From contig MNCI01008099.1 of assembly GCA_015680685.1 (NCBI GenBank), positions 525,544 through 589,543 on the forward strand: a stretch of DNA of 64,000 nucleotides, written 5' to 3'. The notes beneath the pieces were generated by a model. It was not told the origin of the DNA. It saw only the letters and a program-made list of their open reading frames with translations, and did not search any database. This stretch comes from Gnetum montanum. Its lineage: Eukaryota; Streptophyta; Gnetopsida; Gnetales; Gnetaceae. A program made the position numbers and the translations under genes. Positions 1 to 11,315 of this stretch are shown piece by piece (position 1 is the first letter of the stretch; every line of letters starts with the position of its first letter).

Positions 1-609
1 TTAGCATTCTGAATAGACACCATTGCACATCATCACAACATTGTTATACACCGCCTAGCACACCTCCGACCACTATAGCCTATAGGACACCATAACAACC
101 AACCCAGTAGGCTTGTACTTCATAGTGGATGTCTATTCTTCATAGCCAAAGATCCTGAGACTATGACTATGTTGCCTATTATGCCTATTTGTACATGTGT
201 ATCTTCTAAACTTTTCTTATTTGCAGTTAACTATGCTCCCCCTCATTTGGGGTGGTGCAATTTTCTCTTGCTCACATTCTATGCATTTTTTGCATTTTCT
301 CTTGCATTTTAGCATTCCACTTGCATTTTTCATTATTTAAGCACACATCTATGCATTTCCACCCTTGTCTTCTTGTCTGAAACCTTTGCTATGTTCACAT
401 CCATGAGCACTGTGAACATTATAAAACATCGTGTCCCCCTTAAAAACTTGTTTCATCATAACACCCATAAGTCCCATTTTGATGAAAAGATCATCTTGGG
501 CACCCTACCCCCATTCCCAGTAGGCCCTTGTACAAAAGCAGGGTCATGGTTGTGTGACCATGAACCTCTCAAAGTATTGTTGTAGCCTCCAACATTTTTA
601 GTCGCTACA
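1..609 (+). repeat. 5' LTR of element I (left part outside window)
   Basis: This is the right-hand part of the 5' long terminal repeat of a plus-strand Ty3/gypsy element. It aligns over its whole length with 17936-18536, the end of the 3' LTR: both run from TTAGCATTC through a GCAGTTAACTATGCTCC block to a shared end CGCTACA. The two copies differ at many positions by eye, mostly transitions, so the insertion is old. Judging from the 3' copy, about 0.9 kb of this LTR, including its promoter, lies left of the window. Confidence 0.88.
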
Positions 610-615
610 ATTTTT

Positions 616-632
616 TGGTGCTCGAAGGAGGG
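616..632 (+). other. Candidate primer-binding site of element I
   Basis: Six bases after the LTR end comes TGGTGCTCGAAGGAGGG. A TGG start next to an LTR end is the usual form of a tRNA primer-binding site. I could not match it to a particular tRNA; C-to-T decay may hide the original. Confidence 0.45.
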
Positions 633-639
633 CCTTTTC

Positions 640-1880
640 CATTTCCTTCTTCAACCATCCTTTGGTTATTGCCTTGCATGCTCTTTACACCCCATGTAGT
701 TTGGTCCCTATCATTGGTTCCCCTAGAACCCACTCGACAACACCAGTGTTTACACTTAGCCAAATTCTAGGCACTCAACAGAGCATAGCTAAGCATAGTC
801 CTAGAGTTAGCCATTTTTCAACATGTTTACACTTACTCATTTTTCTTCTTCTCTACATTTTAGACTTAGTTATTTTTTTTCATTTTTACACTTAGCCATT
901 TTTTTAGCTATTACATACTTAGCCATTTTTTTGTGTTTTAGCACTTAGCTATTTTTTCTTCCTCCTTTTCATCAACAACATTTTGCATTTCCCCTTGCAC
1001 CATGAATCCAAAATAGCCTTCAACCTCCACTCCAAGTGTAGTTGTTGTCTAGCTCATTTAGCAAGAAATCTAGGTTGACCTTCCTTGGGCTAGGGGCCCT
1101 ATTTTGGCACAAAGGAAATCTTTCCAGCAATGCAACCTACTTCCTGAGGTCATGGTGCTCAACGACAAGCAATACAACTTTGTTTGCATAAAACCTCAAG
1201 TGAGTTTTCCCTTAGACCACCAATAAATGGAAGCCAAATGTAGTTATGAGTGCATGCATCGTAACAAGAGGGAATGGTTCCTTTTTTATTTTGAGTTTAT
1301 CCTGCTCACAGAAGAATACTAGTGGATGTTGGGCAATCTTATTTGCAACATGGGCCATGAGGTAGGGATAGACTATGAGGAGCCCCTCCAAGAGGAGGTA
1401 GATGAGTTTGAGGCTTATTCTAAGCATGATAACCCATTCCATGCCTAATTCTAGTAGACAACCTCTACTTTTGTTCCTCCATAATCACGTACCCCAGCGT
1501 TAATACCCAGGTCAATGCTTGTGATGGCAACTCATCAAATACACTAGACACACTAAGATGTTGCTCTACCTTTTAGCTTTCCCTTGAGCATACCTTTCAC
1601 CATCTTTGCATAGGCTATCTAGCTTGTTCAGCCTATTTAGGTTGTCTAGCCTTCTGTAGTAGTAACCGTTGCACCTATGCAAACCTACATGCACATCATG
1701 CACATTCCTCCCTCATTTTATGTGACTTAGGTTTCATTCATCTTGTCCATCATGTTTCCTTTACAATAGCCTAGCCCAAAAATCTATGATGGGGTTCAAG
1801 AGCTATGTCCATGGCACAACCCATGCAACATGCATTGCATGTGGTCAGATAGCCCAAAGTTGAGTCATGGACCACCCAAC
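640..1880 (+). repeat. Leader of element I with ACACTTAGCCATTTTT minisatellite
   Basis: This stretch lies between the primer site and gag and holds no gene that I recognise. At about 745-955 a short unit (variants of ACACTTAGCCATTTTTT, spaced roughly 25-35 bases) recurs at least five times in a T-rich setting. The rest looks like untranslated leader plus decayed 5' gag sequence. Confidence 0.5.
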
Positions 1881-3010
1881 AACCACAACGAGTAGCATAA
1901 CCCATGCAACCTGCCACTATAACTATACATGGCTTGGATCAAGCATTCCAACTAATCGAAAGTCTTATTGGAGAGGTCAAGAAACTTAAGGCCACCTCCT
2001 TTGAAACCATCCATGTGATGAACTTCCACCTGGATGATCCAATCAGTCCTATAGTTCCATCATTACCACTACCTACTAAGGTCCTTCTTCCATAGTTCAC
2101 CAAATATAGCAGTGAAGAGGACCCTAATGCCCATCTAGTGACCTTTTGGTTAGAATGCCTCATATTGTAGGCATGGCCAAATGCAATCATTCATGTGTCT
2201 ACCATGTTCCTGACTAGCAAGGCACTAGATTGGTACTATGCACTCCCTAGGGCCTCCATCTCTTATTTGGAGGAAGTGCATACCTAATTTGTCACTTGCT
2301 TCAAGTATAACTTGAAGCCAAAGGTAGCCCTAGACCAGTTGATTCAAGTCAAGCCCGGCTCCTTAGAGCTCGTGTAAAAATTCATTTAGTGATGAAGCAC
2401 ATCACTCAACAAGATCCATGAGCCTATCATGAAAACACACCTACTAGCCATCTTCAAAGGCATAGTGAATGACTTCATCAAGTCAAAATTGTAATACTTT
2501 GCCCCACAATCCCTAAGTCAACCATTTGCTCAAACCAAGAGCATTTAGCATGCAACAAAGGCTAGCAAGTATTTATCCTATGTGGCCTACAAAAACTTGC
2601 ACATAAAGAAGAAGGACAAGGACAAAGGAAAGTAAGCAACCACAAGCATTGCAATGGTGGCCAACGAGGCTAACTTGGCTAGCTTCAAACTAATGGCCAA
2701 GCCATACAAAGCCCCAGCCAACAACAATAAGGTGGTTGGCCCTATCATAGTAGCAAACAACCAATTTGCATCGTCGATGGCCATGGCACCAACTATCATA
2801 AGGCTTAACTTTGAGCACAAGGATATCTTGAAGTATACATCATTGCCCATCAAGTGGTCAAAGTTGTTGGACCAACAACTTCATTTTAGATGCATCCAGT
2901 ATAAGAAAATGTTCAAGGATGCTCACAAGTGACATGATCGATATTGCAAGCTCCTCAAAAATCCTTCAGTCACACTGCCTAATGAGCCCCTGGTCCCTAA
3001 GAATTTTAGG
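1880..3010 (+). pseudogene. gag of element I (Tat-lineage), decayed
   Basis: Gag forms the retrotransposon particle. Read with stop read-through, 1904-2640 gives a retrotransposon gag-like core: a segment near 2100 with EEDPNAHLVTFWLECL, then SKALDWYYALP and a later FKYNLKPKVALDQL. This follows the usual pattern of a DP.aHL..F segment, a W/Y-rich AxxWYxxLP segment and a following helix. Several frames are broken by TAG or TGA, so the copy cannot make an intact Gag. The start codon is not identifiable. The C-terminal part (2654-2930) is open but has no zinc knuckle that I can see. It lies between the leader and the protease region, the normal gag position. Confidence 0.65.
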
Positions 3011-3059
3011 TTGGACTAGTTTTGCTAATATCACCAACTACAAGGTCACGATACAGACT

Positions 3060-4600
3060 TTTGCATGGCATTGTAGGATGATATACAACACATGATTGAC
3101 AAGGGTGAGTTGGTCCTTAACGCTACCAACCCAGTGTACCTCTAGAACCAATCAATGAAAGTTTACAATGATCCTCTCAACATGAGTGGTGCTGGGTACA
3201 TCATCAATGCCATTAGTGTTGATGATAACTTAGAACCAATGTAGGAACCATTCATGGTTTGTGTGCCCTCTAGCAACATTGGGTCCTCCTTGACATTAAC
3301 CAGCTGAACGACCCCTTTTTTCATTAGAGCACCACCTTAGGTGCCCATAAAATCTTTTATGATATGTGCCCAATAGCACGTTGCAACTATAATAGCCCAA
3401 ATACACTTTTTCCTAAGGGTGCCACAACATGCAAACTCCCCACCTATTGGAAGTCCAATGGTGGGAAATGCATCAATCCTTGCTCATCCAAGATTCCATC
3501 ATGTAGCAAATACCAACAAGTAATTGCGATGGTAACCCAGGAGTCCAACGACCATCTTGCCAATCGAATGCTTAGGTAGAATTAGGAGCAAAGGGTACTA
3601 GGCCCATCAAAGCTTGTCCCCTTGTCTTCTATCCCAATGGCCCAACCAACCAAGGAGGCCATAGCAACAAGTAAGTAACAACATAGCACTAAGGATCTAC
3701 CAACTAGCAACCAACAATAGAGCACTATGGCTCCAAGGCAAACAAAACAAGTAAAGCCCAAATCCCCTCCATGAGAGATTCATCTCTTGGGCCACATGGA
3801 GGAGATGAAGGCCATCAACAACAAGATAGCAAATAATAGAAAATATTTCCTTGATGCATTGGCATGAGTCAAGTAAGCTTTGAAACAAAAGAATACAATG
3901 TTAAGCCTATACAACCTTGTAATGACTTCCTTTGCCCACTATGAAGCATCAGTGTGCGTGTTGACCTCCATTCCTATCATGAAGGACATTCCAATGAACA
4001 AACAGTTCATTCATACTATGATGTTGCCTCCTTCTCTACAGGAATCTAGTTCAATTCCCATCACGTTTTATGATGAGGTGATCAAGGTGGATCCTAAGAA
4101 GGGTTAAGTTATTACTGATGTTTATCACCATCCATGTGGGAGAATGCAAAATTTGCATGGTGCATTTCAATGATAGGGTAGTAATCAATGTCGTCCTATA
4201 CATAGTTGTTGACATGCTCAATCTTGCTAAACAAATTAAACCAACAAAGAAAACATGCTTGAAATCCTTCAATGGATCATGTGTGGTCATAAGAAGAACT
4301 ATCACGATAGCCTTCGTGGTAGGGAAGAAATTCCTAACCATCGTTGAATTCATAGTGTTTGAGGAGATGTCAAGTTTCAACTTAATCTTGGGTAGGCCCT
4401 GGTTAGCCTAGCTACAAATCGCCTCCTCACTAATCCATTACAAAATCCACCTTCCATATGAAGGTGGAGAGGTTATCATACACAGTGATAATGTAGCTCC
4501 TTTGACCATCAGTAACATTGATACTGAACAAGGGTCAGAGGTGGAGTTCCCTAATGATATGCCTCCCATAGAGGATGAAGGTAAAAAATGTGAAGCTAAC
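3060..4600 (+). pseudogene. Protease region of element I, decayed
   Basis: The best-preserved stretch, 4118-4411, ends with FNLILGRPWLA, which fits the end of a retropepsin-like aspartic protease domain (hydrophobic-LGRPWL). Upstream it has VVINVVLYIVVDMLNLA and a region of alternating hydrophobic residues expected of the fold. The catalytic D-[ST]-G motif is not clearly preserved. Several stops occur before and after. The segment 4412-4770 continues in one frame as an acidic linker, as seen between protease and RT in such elements. RT does not follow directly: it begins about 7 kb further right. Confidence 0.55.
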
Positions 4601-4769
4601 TAATCCAAAGAGCTAATGAGCATCCCTAATCCTTCAGAAGATGCTTTGTGGGTAGAATTTCCCTTTGACATAACTAACAAAGGCCAAGTTGAGTACCTTA
4701 TCATACCTTCTAGGCCCTATGCGCCTCCTAACCCACACCAAGTTAGGAAACAATTGCACAACTAAGGCA

Positions 4770-4984
4770 TCCCCTTGGTTTAATAAGTGTTGGGTGCCTG
4801 TCTACCTCACTTCTGTGCATTTTTCCTATTTGCATTTCATTTTCATTTTATGTAAGCTTGGTTGTTCATGTTTTTTCATTATTTTCTTCTTCATCCATTA
4901 TTCCCTCTATGCATTTTCATTAAGTTTACATTTTTGCTTCGTTACTTTTTAGTAGTTTGTGTATACATAAAAATGTCAAAATTT
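4770..4984. other. Unassigned T-rich stretch after the protease region
   Basis: No coding similarity is recognised. The stretch is pyrimidine-rich (many TTTTC and CATTTT runs) and has possible splice donors. If element I has an Ogre-type intron between protease and RT, its 5' end would lie here or just upstream; this is inference only. Confidence 0.3.
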
Positions 4985-5290
4985 GTAAACATACATGGCT
5001 TTCCATGGCCCTAAACTAGCATTCTGTGGTCTAGAAAGGCCTTAAACATTGCATGGCCCATCATGACCTAAAATTAATAATTAAATCTCCCTTTATTGCA
5101 TGGCCTAGAATGGCCTAAACTACTAGTATGGCCCACCATGCCCCTAAATTGGCATCCCATGGCCTACCATGGTCCTAAACTAGCACCACTTTCCCTTTCA
5201 ACCCATGCCCTGAAATGGGCTTAAACTATCGTTGGGGCCAAGAATGGCCTAAAACTATGTGGCCTAAGATGTCCTAAAACTAGCAATTAT
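4985..5290. repeat. Minisatellite block 1 (ATGGCC...CTAAACT unit)
   Basis: Degenerate tandem units of about 30-45 bases, each containing a version of CATGGCCTA..ATGGCCCTAAACTAGCA, recur about eight times. The same core phrase (CTAAACTGGCA) returns in blocks at 11040-11165 and 14840-15365. Blocks 1 and 2 flank the stretch holding the antisense gene. Confidence 0.65.
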
Positions 5291-5439
5291 TTTGCATCAA
5301 CTCACTACATTGTTAATATTGAGTGCATAGCAATACACTCCATGTAGCAAATAATCCACTACATATCATAAAAGAATAGTATTAAATGACATGACCATCC
5401 ACATTATACAACAAAAATACATAAAAATACAAAATATGC

Positions 5440-8400
5440 TTGGTGATAGGGCTACATTAGGGTCTACTTAACCGGTGGTGCCGGGTGGGGGTGGAGGCCC
5501 CTCTTCTTCTGTCGTGCCATTGGGGCCTACAGTGTCACCTGGTGCCTATCAACAACAACAACAACAAAACATAAAACTATAAGAAAATATATGATATGCA
5601 ACCTAACAAAAAAAACATAAAAATAAAACAAACTAGCTTGAGAGGGTCCCACATTAACTATGTTTGGAGGTATGCTATCAAGGCCCTCCTCCAAACGTTG
5701 AAAGATCTTGGCCTCTGATAGCCGTGTCTAGTCCTCATGGCCAAAGTCAACACCTGCAAGGGTCTTGTCTTCATCCATAGTGGTCCATGTGAGTGGCTAC
5801 ATCAAAAAGGTGGTAGACAAAGCCTCCCCTAAGGGCATGGAAATCTCCAGCTCTAGAGAACCACTAACCACTGTGGTGAGCAAAATTTCGAAAGCTTGAC
5901 TCTCACCAATCACCTCAATGAATAACTCAAGGAAATAAGCTTTGACAAAAACTTCTTTGAGTTGCTATGGATATGCATCTCACTCATGCTTATAGTGGTG
6001 CTTGCGGTCCTTCTATGTGTTCCCCCACTTGCACACCTTAGCACTAAATCTTTTCCACTCCTAACCCTTTTGGGCAAGCAAGTCCATTTGTAACCTCTAC
6101 TCAATGACCTCCTAGGTGGCCTCATTCTTACCCTAGATTTTTAACTAGTACCTAGCGTAATTGATCTTTGCGGTTTACCAAGTACTATCTCCCTGTGCCT
6201 AAGCTGACAAGAAATCATATTAGGACTAGAGGTCTCCAATCTTCATGTTCTGGCTTGCCATTATCTCCTGAAGCTTCTACATGTGTTTCCATAGGTGCTT
6301 GTTTGAGTACTTGTAGGTCTGTAACTCTTTTTCACTGGAAAGCATACACTTGCTAACTACCTCATATACCAGACAAGGCACTTGCTCCACTTCAAGAGGG
6401 TATTCAGGAACAGCATCCACCTTAGCCACCTAGCTTGGATCATAGCTAAGATTAGAACCTATTGGCATGCAAAAAGAAAATTAACATTAGCCACAGACTA
6501 AGCATAAAATTAGTAAAGAAACCTAAGAAAAAAACAACAACATGCATACTAAGCTCGAGATCCACCTGTTGTATGTTGTCTACCATGTCCTCAACAATGC
6601 CTTTCGTGAAGGCAAACATGTACAACATCTCTACCCATGGCTCCATGTGGTAGGTAGGCACAAGCAGTGGACCATTGGTGGGTGCATCTGTGGTTGCATA
6701 ACAAAAACACCTAGCAACAACCAATTAGCCAAAGATATAAGAGCAAACGAGTAAAAACCAAATGGAAACTTAAAGTGCTTACCAAGTAAGCCCTTAGGTG
6801 TGAGTGAGGGGGGGAGGGGGGGGGGGGAGTCGGTCTCCTAGATGCACACCATCAAAGAGGCTGGAAAAATCACCCTTGTCAAGGTGGAATAACCCCTCTA
6901 TATCAAATTTCTAGAAGGTCTCTATGACCTCGTGTAGATCCTCTCTATGTGCCTCCTCCTCAAGGTCGTTTCTACCACTGTCATTGTTGCTGCTTCGGCA
7001 TCCTTCTCACCTAACTCACAAACATAGCATAATAGCATTAGCATAACATAATAAGAAAACATAAAAATTATAAATATAGAAAATTTTAAAAAAAATGCAT
7101 CTACACATGAACTAACTTGCAACATCTATGCACAAAGTGGATATCTTGAGGTGCATTTTCTTGATGCCTACCTATTCAACTATAGGGGCAACCTCCTCTA
7201 CTAGGTGTGGCCTCTTGATTTTTACCTTAGAAGGCCCCACCATTTCTGTAATATAATGGTTGGCCTTGCTTGCATCCCCAATAATGATCGGGGGACACTC
7301 TCCTGCACTATCATGGGAATAATGTGATCATGACCATCTCAAATAAGCTTTAGTCATAATTGAGTATGGCTCATTAATCTCCTTTGGGGGGGAGGGGGGC
7401 ACTCCTATGTGTGAGCGGTTATGAACGAGTGCCTAACCCAAGGCTTGGATAGCTACTCACAATCTTGCACTACCCAATTCCTACTATCTTGGACCACTAG
7501 AAACTTTGTGAACCTTTTTAGATATGCTGCGAACAACGTGAAGTGCATGTGAGACCCTACTTGAAGGTTGTAACAAAGTTTGGTGATCTCTACTTGTAGT
7601 TTGGTGGCAAGAAAGGAGACCTAGTTGAACCTCGTGATCTCCTCCAGTACCTTCCTCATCACTCATGCCTGCTCCACCCCAAGCACTTTTTCTTTGTAGA
7701 GGACCTTTGGGAAAGCATAGACATGAAAAAGAGGGTAGAGTTCTTAGACCTTAGGCACATGCATGTCTCTAATCATGATTCCTTTGTGAGATTAGGTGAT
7801 TTTCAGCCACTCCTCAATCTCTCCTTTATGGTCTGCCTCTCTACTAGCCTTATCAATGACTAATGGGCCCTTAGAGGAAAGGCCAAAGACGTCAGCAAAG
7901 AAAGCATTACTGAGGCCAAGACTACCCTCACTCTGTGAACATGGATGACAAAGCAGGGGACATTGCTATTGAAGGAGTCAATAATGGTTATCATCTTGGC
8001 CACTAGAATGCTTGTGCTAAGGGCCAAGAAAAGGTTCATCAACCTAACATGTGTGATCTAACTAGTCCACACCTTTGAGTACTAATGGCACAAAAAATGT
8101 TGTGCCCCTTTTGCATCACCATTCTTCATGATGAGGGTGGCCTCATTGTGGCCTATGTTGACTACTATCACCTCTCCTAAAGCAACTGTAACTATGACAT
8201 AGGAAAAATTAACATTAGCACTATGCAACAGCAAATCAACAAGTGCATATGAGCAAACTTAAAAGCTAAACAACAAATGCTTATGTAGAACAAACATTGT
8301 GTGCAATGAAGGTAGTGGTGCAGATGTCTCCTCAAAGTTGGACTCACCACTAGTCCATCCCTCATCAAGCCAATCGTAAGTCTTGCACCACTCAAAGGCC

Positions 8401-9245
8401 TTTGAGTACTAGATAGGATAATTCTTTAGGTCCTCTCCCACCTACTTGATTATAGCCTCCCAAAATTTTGGACTAAAGGAGAACACCTCTAAGGTCATGT
8501 GAGTCAAGGCAAGAGCCTCTAGCTCATCATGGAGCCCCTGATCATCAACTTTGAATTTAGCATCAAGCTTGAGCAATTAGCAGTTAGCAAACTTAGCATG
8601 GGCCAATAGTAATAAACATACTGCAAAACCATAGGAGCACTTACACTCTAGTGCAATATATAGTTCCAAGTGGGTTCTAGAATAGGGTATGCATGCAAAG
8701 AGCAATGTAGAGGGTGTTACTCTTGTTATAACAAGAGAACTCTGGCATTTCCCAAATCCTAGATAAGGGGAAAGTGCCCCTAGGGCCTTACCTTGAATCA
8801 CCCACTTGGTCATCACCAATCATGGGCTCATCAGACATGAAGCTCAGTATGTCTCGGTTGGCCCTGGGTAGCAATGTCTCAATGATGGCACTCAAAGCTT
8901 CCATTGCTAAGTGTGACCACATAATCACATTGTAGTGCTATAGTAGGAATGTTAGGAACTCAAATGCCCCTAGCCAAAACCATACCACCTGAAAACCCAC
9001 CTTCATATCCAATGCAGGTGTGTTGGACACAGGCTCTCTCATGTAGCAAAGGATGCCAACAAACTCCACAACAACTAAGATTAGCTTTAGCAACACCCTG
9101 TGATCACACAAATGACAAACATAGCATTAGTATACAATAGATGCATTTTAGAAAACATACATTAATTTACACTGGAAAAAATTAGCATGACGTAGTATAA
9201 CTTAGAGAAAATATTTGAGAACCTCCTAGGCCCCATGGGTATAGG
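5440..9245 (-). pseudogene. Multi-exon antisense gene inside element I, decayed
   Basis: Translating the minus strand with stops read through gives blocks of coherent protein joined by introns with GT...AG borders. Clear donors include TTG|GTAAGCAC (near 6783) and GATTCAAG|GTAAGG (near 8791). Clear acceptors include TATGCAACCACAG (near 6690), TTGCTCAAG (near 8577) and GTGTGATCACAG (near 9098). Introns are about 8577-8791, 8190-8325, 7010-7115, 6690-6783, 6465-6545 and 5547-5635. Exons carry in-frame TAG and TGA stops, so it is a pseudogene. Legible segments include an FCP1-like stretch at 8792-9098, DDQGLHDELEALALTHMTLE (8400-8576), a hydrophobic block at 7860-8040, a block ending KFLVVQDSRNWVVQDCE (7480-7860), and a charged, coiled-coil-like C-terminal part (5880-6465). 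I do not recognise the whole protein. It runs opposite to element I and sits between its protease and RT. It could be a captured host gene, a nested transposon gene or an antisense ORF of the element. Confidence 0.5.
8792..9098 (-). pseudogene. Exon resembling an FCP1/NIF-type phosphatase domain
   Basis: This is the best-preserved exon of the antisense gene: one frame of about 100 codons with a single TAG in a position fitting Gln. It reads KLILVVVEFVGILCYM, then GAFEFLTFLL.HYNVIMWS, then a helix ending SAIIETLLP. This follows the order in FCP1-homology (HAD-family) domains: a K-hydrophobic-D-x-[DN]-G-hydrophobic-L-C strand, then F.FL....Y.V.[IV]WS, then a helix. The first catalytic Asp position appears as Glu and the second is lost. 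An acceptor ACAG precedes it and a donor GTAAGG follows. The assignment is by pattern only. Confidence 0.33.
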
Positions 9246-9249
9246 ATGT

Positions 9250-11035
9250 CAACATATATATTTGATGTGCTTGGTACTCACTGGGGTAAAGCATGTTTCC
9301 ATAGCATTAGCATTTTATTTTTGATGTTCACACATTTGGCATTACAATTTTCATGTTTCACAATTTAACATTAGCATCTTGCATTTTTAGGTTTAACACT
9401 CTAGCATAAAATTTTCAAAATTTTTTCTAACTCTGGGCTACCTTCGAGAGCATAGTTCAGAGATTCAAATATTTTCTAACTCTAGAACCACTAATCATGC
9501 TCTAATTACTGTAGAGTGTAGTGCCAGACAAGAGAGAAAAAAAGATCCAATTGCTACACAAAAATTTAAAAATTTCAAAAAAAAATTAACTGCTGGCTAC
9601 ATTCGTAGGGAGCATGCATAGCTCTAAAAATGATGACTTTTTTTGATAAAAATTAATTTTAACCATGACTCATAATGCCAACCCCTATGCCACCCCTTGC
9701 CTCAAGCATTAGCACCATAAGCCTTGTCATAACCACTACCCCATGGTGTGCCATCATGGCCACTACTAACACTCATGTCCTTGCCCTCATGTCATTGCAA
9801 AAATTTTAAAATTTCTAAAATAAAAGAAATAATAATAGTTACTAGTAGTGCCTTGCCTTGAAGTGGTTGCTCATGACCATTGCTGATGTCATTTCCCCTT
9901 TCCCATGCTCAATAAGCAAAAATAACAAAAAAGAGGAGGGTTAGTTCATGAAATCCTTGCTGCATGCCTCACCCCATGGGAAGCAACCCCAAGGCCATTG
10001 CCAAACCCTCGTCCCTACTATACGTAGGACACACAAAAATGGCAAACTTACCCCCATTTCATCTTGCCCCAAGACAAGCTATCCTAGCCATCGTTGATGC
10101 CCTACCCTCATCCATGACAAGAACAAAAAATAAAACAAAAATTTTTGGTCTCTTTACCCTACCCTCAAATCCCATAGTTGGTGGCCCCTCATTGCCATCA
10201 TTGCCGTTGAATCCTAGATCCTACTTCACTCATCACTATGTAAAAACAAAGAGGAAGACAAGAAAAATTTAAAAAAAAATAATGCAAGGTGAATCCCTAT
10301 ATTGTGCATCACACGCTAGTTCCTAGCCTACTCACTGACACTAGCCATTCCCCAACCACTATTTTCCCCTCCATAGCCCATGCCCACAATAGCAAAACAA
10401 AAAAACCCTCATCAAAAGAAGAGAAACCTCAAATCAAAAAACCCTTCACATTGTGCATGCATCCTCCCTTACTACGCGACCAAAATGGACATGTTGGTGG
10501 TAGTCCTTACCATGGTAGGTCACCAAAACCCAAGCCCCAAATGGCTAACTGTAAGCAAAGCACCAAAAAATGACAAAAGGGGTGAGCATAGTTAGGGTAC
10601 TTGGGGGTCAATGGTACCCTTCGCGCTTCTACAAATTCCTACAACAAGCGTCCTAGGACTTGCTCTCCCTCATCCATGTTGGCTAAGCTAGGGTGCTAAC
10701 ATCCACTTTGGTCTAACATGTTGGTGACTATGCTCTTGTTACTATGCTACACTCTAGAAAGTTCATTTTTACCTTTTGAAAATGACAAATTTACCAAGGG
10801 TAAAATGTGCTTACATACCCTTGTGGACCACTTAAATTTTCACCTACCTTAGACTATTCTTAACAATGCCAAGTATAGTCAAGGATGAGCGTAGTCATCA
10901 AAGTTAAGAAATTTTTTTATTTTTCTGGCTATCTCTGAGCTTAGAAAAATTTTGAATTTTTTTGGTCACTCGATGAGTGCCCTAGCTAATTTTGCTTTCC
11001 TGGTGCACCAAACCTTATTTTAATAATGCATTTAG
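9250..11035. other. Unassigned stretch in the protease-RT gap of element I
   Basis: No recognisable coding sequence on either strand. The plus strand has two proline-rich open frames (9964-10272, 10289-10573) with no family pattern; they look like composition effects of CCCC- and CCAT-rich DNA. Some phrases (GCTCTAATTACTGTAGAGTGTAG near 9495) resemble the repeated phrase of the element's own U3, so part of this may be derived from the element. Confidence 0.4.
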
Positions 11036-11039
11036 TGCA

Positions 11040-11165
11040 TCCAACTATCCACTACGATGTTAAACTGACACTTCATGGTCTGCTAAGACCTTAAACTGGT
11101 GCTTTACAGTCCACTAAGACCTTAAACTGGCAACCCCATGGCCTGTCGAGGCTCAAAACTGGCTC
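11040..11165. repeat. Minisatellite block 2
   Basis: Three to four units of the form CATGGTCTGCTAAGACCTTAAACTGG (about 35 bases each) match the core of the blocks at 4985-5290 and 14840-15365. The block ends about 150 bases before the RT reading frame opens. Confidence 0.6.
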
Positions 11166-11315
11166 ATCCATTCCTTGCCTATAAAATCACATTTACATAC
11201 TTAGGAAAAATTTTATCACATTATTTTCTTTAACTATGCATATTTCTCTCATTAAAATAGGTGTGGCTTAACATTTTCCTAGTTATTTTTGTAGGATTAT
11301 TGTAGGATTCACAAC

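Noticed and set aside
6806-6828. G-run as a G-quadruplex regulator
   Set aside because: A single homopolymer-like G/A run in a decayed exon; more likely slippage than a regulatory structure.
9964-10573. Proline-rich plus-strand genes
   Set aside because: Composition of CCC/CCAT-rich DNA gives open frames with no family pattern, inside a decayed retroelement.
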